Assembly (NCBI GenBank): GCA_003153055.1
Contig: PMBV01000234.1
Coordinates: forward strand, 1 to 10,297
Length of the DNA: 10,297 nucleotides
DNA from: Myxococcales bacterium
Lineage (GTDB): Bacteria; Myxococcota; Myxococcia; Myxococcales; Myxococcaceae
Reading direction: 5' to 3'
In this document: positions 6,132 to 10,297 of the stretch, in pieces
Layout of the letters: the number at the start of each line of letters is the position of its first letter
Position numbering within the stretch: position 1 is the stretch's first letter
The notes under the pieces: model-generated
Seen by the model: the letters and a program-made list of their open reading frames with translations, nothing else
Told to the model about the DNA's origin: nothing
Database searches by the model: none
Position numbers and translations under genes: made by a program

Positions 6132-7024
6132 GCGAGCTGGCTTCGAAGCCCTCGGCCCTCGGGGCGTGGCTCTTGGCGACCCGGCCCAAGACGCTGGTGG
6201 CCGGAGTCGTGCCGGTCTCGGTCGGCTCGGCGTTGGCGTTCAGGGCCGGTGGGTTCCACTGGCTCCCGGCGCTGGCCGCCCTCGTCGGTGCCTTGCTCAT
6301 TCAGGTCGGCACCAACCTGGCCAACGACTACTACGACTTTCGGCGGGGGGCAGACACGTCGGCGCGGCTGGGCCCGGCCCGGGCCACCCAGCAGGGTTGG
6401 CTGGCCCCCAAGAGCGTGCTGGGCGGCGCCCTGGCCTGTTTCGGCCTGGCGATGCTGGTGGGGCTGTACCTCGTCGCCGTCGCCGGAGCGCCGATCCTCG
6501 TGGTGGGGCTGGTGTCGATCGCCGCGGGATACGCCTACACCGGAGGCCCTTTCCCCCTCGCGTACCATGGGTTGGGAGACGTCTTCGTGCTGGTCTTCTT
6601 CGGCTTCGTGGCGGTGGGGGGCACGTACTTCGTGCAGGTCGGGTCGCTCACACCCACGGTGCTGTTCGCCGCGGTGCCGGTGGGCCTCTTGGGCGTGGCG
6701 CTCCTGGCGGTGAACAACACCCGTGACGCGGGCACCGACGCGGCCGCCGGCAAGCGGACCTTGGTGGTGCGCTGGGGCGTGGGCTTCGGCCGGGCGGAGT
6801 ACCTCGCGTGCCTCGCCCTCAGCGTGCTGGTGCCGGTGATCCTGGTGGTGACCCAGCGCGCGTCTGGGTGGGCGCTCCTCGCGCTCATCGCGCTCCCGCT
6901 GGCCATCGCTCCGGCTCGCCGGCTGCTCACCCAGAGCGGGCCGACGCTCAATCAGGCGCTGGCCGAGACGGCGCGGCTCCAGCTGGTGTATGGCTTTCTC
7001 TATGCGGTGGGGCTCGCGCAATGA
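6128..7024 (+). CDS. menA: 1,4-dihydroxy-2-naphthoate polyprenyltransferase
   Basis: MenA, a UbiA-family integral membrane prenyltransferase, attaches a polyprenyl chain to 1,4-dihydroxy-2-naphthoate with loss of the carboxylate, giving demethylmenaquinone. The protein has 298 residues and about eight or nine hydrophobic segments. Motifs are ATRPKTLVAGVVPV at 17-30, the first Asp-rich motif NDYYDFRRGAD at 66-76, YTGGPFPLAYHGLGDVFV at 137-154 and the second Asp-rich motif NNTRDAGTDAAAGKRTL at 196-212. The two Asp-rich motifs bind the Mg-diphosphate of the prenyl donor. The NNTRD..TD..AGK.TL form is typical of MenA rather than UbiA. Start is GTG at 6128, overlapping the menH stop by GTGA, with AGGAG 8 nt upstream. 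Prenyl chain length cannot be read from the sequence. Confidence 0.95.
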   Translation: MSELASKPSALGAWLLATRPKTLVAGVVPVSVGSALAFRAGGFHWLPALAALVGALLIQVGTNLANDYYDFRRGADTSARLGPARATQQGWLAPKSVLGGALACFGLAMLVGLYLVAVAGAPILVVGLVSIAAGYAYTGGPFPLAYHGLGDVFVLVFFGFVAVGGTYFVQVGSLTPTVLFAAVPVGLLGVALLAVNNTRDAGTDAAAGKRTLVVRWGVGFGRAEYLACLALSVLVPVILVVTQRASGWALLALIALPLAIAPARRLLTQSGPTLNQALAETARLQLVYGFLYAVGLAQ

Positions 7025-7062
7025 CGCGCCTCACTTCCTCTCTTCGGGAGCTCGGGCGATGA
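7021..7062 (+). CDS. 13-codon mini-ORF bridging menA and menC
   Basis: The frame reads MTRLTSSLRELGR then stop. Its ATG overlaps the menA stop (ATGA at 7021-7024) and its own TGA overlaps the menC ATG (ATGA at 7059-7062). It therefore fills the only gap in an operon whose other junctions are all overlaps. A ribosome finishing menA could restart here and be delivered to menC. No peptide function is evident and its own ribosome binding site is weak. Chance is a real alternative, since menC has its own Shine-Dalgarno sequence inside it. Confidence 0.3.
   Translation: MTRLTSSLRELGR
7046..7050 (+). promoter_or_regulatory. Ribosome binding site of menC
   Basis: GGGAG lies 8 nt before the ATG at 7059. 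It decides this start over the in-frame ATGs farther upstream inside menA. Confidence 0.6.
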
Positions 7063-8114
7063 AACTCGCGGTGGCGCCAGTGGTGTACCGCCTCAAGCGA
7101 CCGATTCGAACGGCCCAGGGGACGATGGACGTTCGCCGTGGCTGGCGGGTGGTGCTCGAGGCGGGCGGGGTCGCGGGGCGGGGCGAGGCGATGCCGATGC
7201 GCTCCTTCGGCACCGAAACGGCCGAGGCCTGCGAGGTGGCGCTGAACGCCTTCGAGGTCGACGAGCTGCCCCAGAGCTTGGATGAGATCCTCCGTGCCAC
7301 CTCGCCGCTGTCGGCGACGCCCGCGGCGCGCTTCGCGGTGGAGTGCGCGCTCCTCGAGCACCTCGCTCGAGGGCGTGGGGTGAGCGTCGCGGCGCTGCTC
7401 GCCCCGGCGGGCCCCTGTCGTGAAGAGCTGTTGGTGAACGCCCTCATCGAGGGCGACGACGCGGCGGGGCTGGCCAAGGCTGGCGAGGCCGCGGCCACGG
7501 CGGGCTTCGAGGTGGTGAAGGTGAAGGTGGCGGCCAGGCCGCTGGCCACCGACGCTCAGCGGCTCTTGGCGGTGCGCCGCGCGGTGGGCCCGAAGGTGAA
7601 GATCCGCATCGACGCCAACTGCGGGTGGACGGAGGCGACCGCGCGCTCGGCCCTGCGGGGGCTCGAGGCCCTCGATCTCGAAGTGTGCGAGCAGCCGGTG
7701 CAGGCCGGCGACGTCGAGGGCCTGCGTCGGTTGAGGCGCCATGTGCCCTGCCGCATCGGGGTCGATGAGACGATGCTGGTGCCAGGCGTGCTCGATCGGG
7801 TGCTCCAGCGGGACCCCGACGCGGCCGCCGACGTGCTGGTGCTCAAACCGGCGGCGCTGGGCGGTCTCTTGCCGACGCTGGCCCTGGCTCGGCGGGCCTT
7901 CGAGGCTGGGGTGGAGTCGTACGTCACCACGCTGATGGATGGGCCCCTGAGCCGGGCGGCGGCGGCGCACCTGGGCGCGGTGCTCCCGGGGCAGGCCTGG
8001 GCTCACGGGCTGTCGACCGTGGAGCTCCTCGACGGCGTGTCCGACGATGCCTTCACGCCGTCGCGAGGGCGAATTCGCTTCCCCCTGAGCGCGACAGGGT
8101 GGGGCGTGGCATGA
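7059..8114 (+). CDS. menC: o-Succinylbenzoate synthase (enolase superfamily)
   Basis: MenC dehydrates SHCHC to the aromatic o-succinylbenzoate. The protein has 351 residues. The N-terminal capping domain runs to about residue 110, followed by the beta/alpha barrel. Catalytic elements are in the expected order: KVK at 154-156 (K156 the likely base), RIDANCGW at 183-190 (D185 metal ligand), CEQPV at 210-214 (E211 metal ligand), GVDET at 234-238 (D236 metal ligand) and VLKPAALGG at 261-269 (K263 second catalytic Lys). All five are present. The family overlaps with dipeptide epimerases and N-succinylamino acid racemases, so the men operon is needed to fix the reaction. ATG at 7059 is chosen for its ribosome binding site and because homology begins there. 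The stop overlaps menE by ATGA. Confidence 0.93.
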   Translation: MKLAVAPVVYRLKRPIRTAQGTMDVRRGWRVVLEAGGVAGRGEAMPMRSFGTETAEACEVALNAFEVDELPQSLDEILRATSPLSATPAARFAVECALLEHLARGRGVSVAALLAPAGPCREELLVNALIEGDDAAGLAKAGEAAATAGFEVVKVKVAARPLATDAQRLLAVRRAVGPKVKIRIDANCGWTEATARSALRGLEALDLEVCEQPVQAGDVEGLRRLRRHVPCRIGVDETMLVPGVLDRVLQRDPDAAADVLVLKPAALGGLLPTLALARRAFEAGVESYVTTLMDGPLSRAAAAHLGAVLPGQAWAHGLSTVELLDGVSDDAFTPSRGRIRFPLSATGWGVA

Positions 8115-9388
8115 CCTTCGCCTGCCCGGTGCGCGCGGCGGCCGAGCGGGAGCCCCACGCGACGGCGCTCGTCTGGAAGGGCGACAGCTGGACTTGGGCG
8201 CAGCTCGACGGCTTGGTCGAGGCGGCGACCCGGGCCCTCAAGGCGCAAGGCGTGGCCGCGGGCCAGCGGGTACCGGTGCAGTCGGCCAATGAGCCGCAGC
8301 TGGTGATCCTCTTTCACGCCTTGGGTCGAATCGGCGCGGCGTTCATGCCTCTCAACGTGCGCCTCACTCGCTCGGAGGTCGAGCGGTGCATCGCGCAGGT
8401 GCCTCGCGGGCCGGCGGCTCCGGGCGTGCGAGCGGCCCTCTTCACTTCGGGGACGACCGGAGTGCCTCGGCTGGTGGAGCAGACCGAGGAGGCCTTCCTC
8501 GCCTCGGCGAACGCCAGCGGCGCCAACCTGGGGCATGGACCACACCATCGCTGGCTGGGGACGCTCCCGCTGTTCCACATCGGCGGCCTGGCGATGGTGC
8601 ATCGCTGCGCGGTGGACGGAGCCTGCCTGGTCCTCGAGCCCGGCTTCGAGGCGGCGCGGGTGAACGAGCTCATGGACTTCGGCATCACCCACGCGAGCCT
8701 GGTGCCCACGACGCTGGCTCGGCTGCTCGACGCGCGAGGCGACCGGCCGTTCTTCGGAGTCAAGGCGGTGCTGGTCGGCGGTGGGCCGATGACCCCGGCG
8801 CTCCTCAGCCGGGCCCGGGCGGCCGAGCTTCCAGTGCTCCAGACGTACGGGCTGACCGAGGCCTGCTCCCAAGTGACGACCGAGCGACCGGGAGAAGCCG
8901 ACGGCACCACCGCGGGGCCTCCGTTGCCTGGCACCTCGGTGCGCATCGTGAGTGAGGATGGACGCCCGGTGCCGGTGGGCTCGGTGGGAGAGATCGAGGT
9001 GAGCGGGCCGACGCTGGCTGTCGGTCTGGGGCCCTGGCACAAGACGAAGGACCTCGGGCAGCTCGACGAGCGCGGCCGGCTGACGGTGCTCTCTCGCCGG
9101 GTGGATCTCATCGTGAGCGGTGGAGAGAACGTCTACCCGCTCGAGGTGGAGGGCGTGCTCGAGGCGCACCCCGCGGTGGTCGAGGTGGCGGTGGCTCCCC
9201 GGGTTGACCAGGAGTGGGGTCAGGTGCCGGTGGCCTACGTGGTGCTCCGGCAACCGTTGAGCGACGAGGCTTTGACGGCGTTCGCCCGGGAGCGGCTGGC
9301 TGGGTTCAAGACGCCCAAGGCGTGGGTCCGTCTCGCCGAGCTCCCTCGGAACGCGATGGGCAAGGTGGAGCGGCACCGGCTCGCGTGA
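8111..9388 (+). CDS. menE: o-Succinylbenzoate-CoA ligase
   Basis: MenE activates o-succinylbenzoate with ATP and transfers it to CoA, making the substrate of MenB. The protein has 425 residues, somewhat shorter than many MenE proteins (often 450-490). Adenylate-forming (ANL) motifs are the P-loop TSGTTGVPR at 112-120, LPLFHIGGLAM at about 153-163, VLVGGGPM, TYGLTEACSQVTT (A5), TKDLGQLDERGRLTVLSRR (A7-A8), SGGENVYPLEVE (A8) and NAMGKVERHRLA at the C terminus with catalytic Lys418 (A10). Position 120 of the P-loop is Arg instead of the common Lys, a conservative change also seen in this superfamily. Start ATG overlaps the menC stop by ATGA; the upstream G-rich stretch is a weak ribosome binding site, so coupling is likely. 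It is the last gene of the operon, and no clear terminator hairpin with a T-tract follows. Confidence 0.93.
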   Translation: MTFACPVRAAAEREPHATALVWKGDSWTWAQLDGLVEAATRALKAQGVAAGQRVPVQSANEPQLVILFHALGRIGAAFMPLNVRLTRSEVERCIAQVPRGPAAPGVRAALFTSGTTGVPRLVEQTEEAFLASANASGANLGHGPHHRWLGTLPLFHIGGLAMVHRCAVDGACLVLEPGFEAARVNELMDFGITHASLVPTTLARLLDARGDRPFFGVKAVLVGGGPMTPALLSRARAAELPVLQTYGLTEACSQVTTERPGEADGTTAGPPLPGTSVRIVSEDGRPVPVGSVGEIEVSGPTLAVGLGPWHKTKDLGQLDERGRLTVLSRRVDLIVSGGENVYPLEVEGVLEAHPAVVEVAVAPRVDQEWGQVPVAYVVLRQPLSDEALTAFARERLAGFKTPKAWVRLAELPRNAMGKVERHRLA

Positions 9389-9413
9389 AGGCCATGCCTG
9401 AAGGGGCAGGGAC

Positions 9414-9445
9414 TTGAGGCTGAAACGAGTGGAGTGTCGTATTCT
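9414..9445 (+). promoter_or_regulatory. Possible promoter of the lipoprotein gene
   Basis: TTGAGG at 9414-9419 and TATTCT at 9440-9445 resemble -35 and -10 boxes, but the spacing is 20 nt rather than 17. The TATTCT box ends 6 nt before the ATG at 9452, so transcription would start at or next to the start codon. This is a weak call. Confidence 0.3.
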
Positions 9446-9451
9446 CGCCAG

Positions 9452-10297
9452 ATGAACGCAGACGCCCCCGAGCAGCGTACGCGCCGGAGCCCTCGAGTCT
9501 TCACGGTGCTTCCATGGGCTGGCATGTGGCTGATGCTGGGCTGCAGCGGCCTGGCCCGGCCCCTCGAGCAGTCGGGTGACGCCGTCTCAGCCGACGCCGG
9601 TTCCGATGCTGGGGTGCTCCACCCGGGAGACGGGGGTGATTCCAAGGGCGACGCGAGCCTGGAGCCGGTCGATGCGGGGGCCGCCGCCGACGCGGGGCCC
9701 ACGGAGTACATCGATGGTGGGGTCGATGCCTGCCCGGCTGGGGCCATCTTCTGCGAGAGCTTCGAGAACGGTATCGACTCCAGCCGCTGGCGCCGAAGTG
9801 GCGACGCGCAGACGTTCTCGGTGGACAACACGGTCGCGCGTGACGGCCGCGGTTCGCTCCACATGGCCTACGGAGCGCCCTACGGCCACACCGGACAACA
9901 GTACCTCACCCTGGTGCCAGCGATCCCCGCGCCCGAGGATCGCGTCTACCTTCGAGCGTACATGAGGTTCGAAAACCTGGTCCTGCCAGGCGCTCACCCG
10001 GCCTTTGTCGACGTCATCGACAGCGCGCAGCACGAGCTGGGCTTCGGGTCGATCTACAACGACTTCGCCCTCCTGGGCTGGGTGCCGGGGGCGATGGACA
10101 ACTCCCTCGTCTGGTCAGAGAACAAGGGCCCATGGCGCCCCACCGTGGAGGACGGTGACTCGACGCCTGATACGGAACAGAGTCTCAAGGCGAAGACCTG
10201 GTTCTGCCTCGAGATGATGTACTTCGGCGACCACCAGGGCCCCCAAGACACCAACCACGATGCCGAGGAGGTACGGGTGTGGATCGACGGCACCGAG
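9452..10297 (+). CDS. Secreted lipoprotein with Asp-Ala-Gly linker and predicted jelly-roll domain, cut by window edge
   Basis: 282 codons are visible, with no stop before the edge. Residues 1-31 form a lipoprotein signal: basic RTRR at 9-12, a hydrophobic core, and the lipobox MLGC with Cys31. Ser follows the Cys, which by the usual +2 rule suggests outer-membrane sorting. Residues 33-93 are a low-complexity linker rich in Asp, Ala and Gly (ADAGSDAG, VDAGAAADAG), common in myxobacterial surface proteins. A compact domain starts at CPAGAIFCESFENG (94-107) and continues with SRW, ARDGRGSLHMAY, RVYLRAYMRF, KAKTWFCLEMMYFGD and EEVRVWIDGTE. This pattern recalls LamG/Cip1-like jelly-roll proteins that bind or cleave polysaccharides, but I cannot confirm a catalytic site. 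The gene is 63 bp after menE, probably its own transcription unit, and unrelated to menaquinone. Confidence 0.8.
   Translation, partial: MNADAPEQRTRRSPRVFTVLPWAGMWLMLGCSGLARPLEQSGDAVSADAGSDAGVLHPGDGGDSKGDASLEPVDAGAAADAGPTEYIDGGVDACPAGAIFCESFENGIDSSRWRRSGDAQTFSVDNTVARDGRGSLHMAYGAPYGHTGQQYLTLVPAIPAPEDRVYLRAYMRFENLVLPGAHPAFVDVIDSAQHELGFGSIYNDFALLGWVPGAMDNSLVWSENKGPWRPTVEDGDSTPDTEQSLKAKTWFCLEMMYFGDHQGPQDTNHDAEEVRVWIDGTE

Noticed and set aside
9389..9451. Terminator after menE
   Set aside because: Only a 4-bp CCTG/CAGG stem with no T-tract is visible, too weak to annotate.

Overview
The window is about 10.3 kb of very GC-rich DNA. Codon third positions are strongly G/C, genes are tightly packed, and there is a lipoprotein with an Asp-Ala-Gly-rich linker. 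Together these suggest a myxobacterium (Myxococcota), probably near the Archangium/Cystobacter/Myxococcus group. That assignment is inferred from sequence style and protein resemblance, not from a marker gene.

Layout. The left edge holds the first 133 codons of a type II citrate synthase (gltA, minus strand). It is divergent, across 59 bp, from a TVP38/TMEM64-type (VTT-domain) membrane protein on the plus strand. A convergent, apparently gene-free stretch of about 470 bp follows (1145-1617) and contains a long imperfect inverted repeat. A UbiE/MenG-type methyltransferase then lies on the minus strand, divergent from a six-gene plus-strand menaquinone operon: menF, menD, menH, menA, menC, menE. 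The right edge holds the start of a separate gene for a surface lipoprotein (open at the edge).

How the genes work together. MenF turns chorismate into isochorismate. MenD adds 2-oxoglutarate (SEPHCHC), MenH eliminates pyruvate (SHCHC), MenC dehydrates to o-succinylbenzoate, and MenE makes o-succinylbenzoyl-CoA. MenA prenylates 1,4-dihydroxy-2-naphthoate in the membrane and MenG methylates demethylmenaquinone. This is the classical o-succinylbenzoate route, not the futalosine route. MenB (dihydroxynaphthoyl-CoA synthase) and a DHNA-CoA thioesterase are not in the window and must be encoded elsewhere. The operon junctions are ATGGATGA, ATGA, GTGA and ATGA overlaps. The only gap, menA to menC, is exactly bridged by a 13-codon mini-ORF that overlaps both neighbours by ATGA.

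I do not see a clear new multi-gene system. The points most worth checking are the long inverted repeat at about 1279-1499, the menA-menC bridging mini-ORF, the GTTCAA/TTGAAC repeats between menG and menF, and the possibly leaderless lipoprotein gene.
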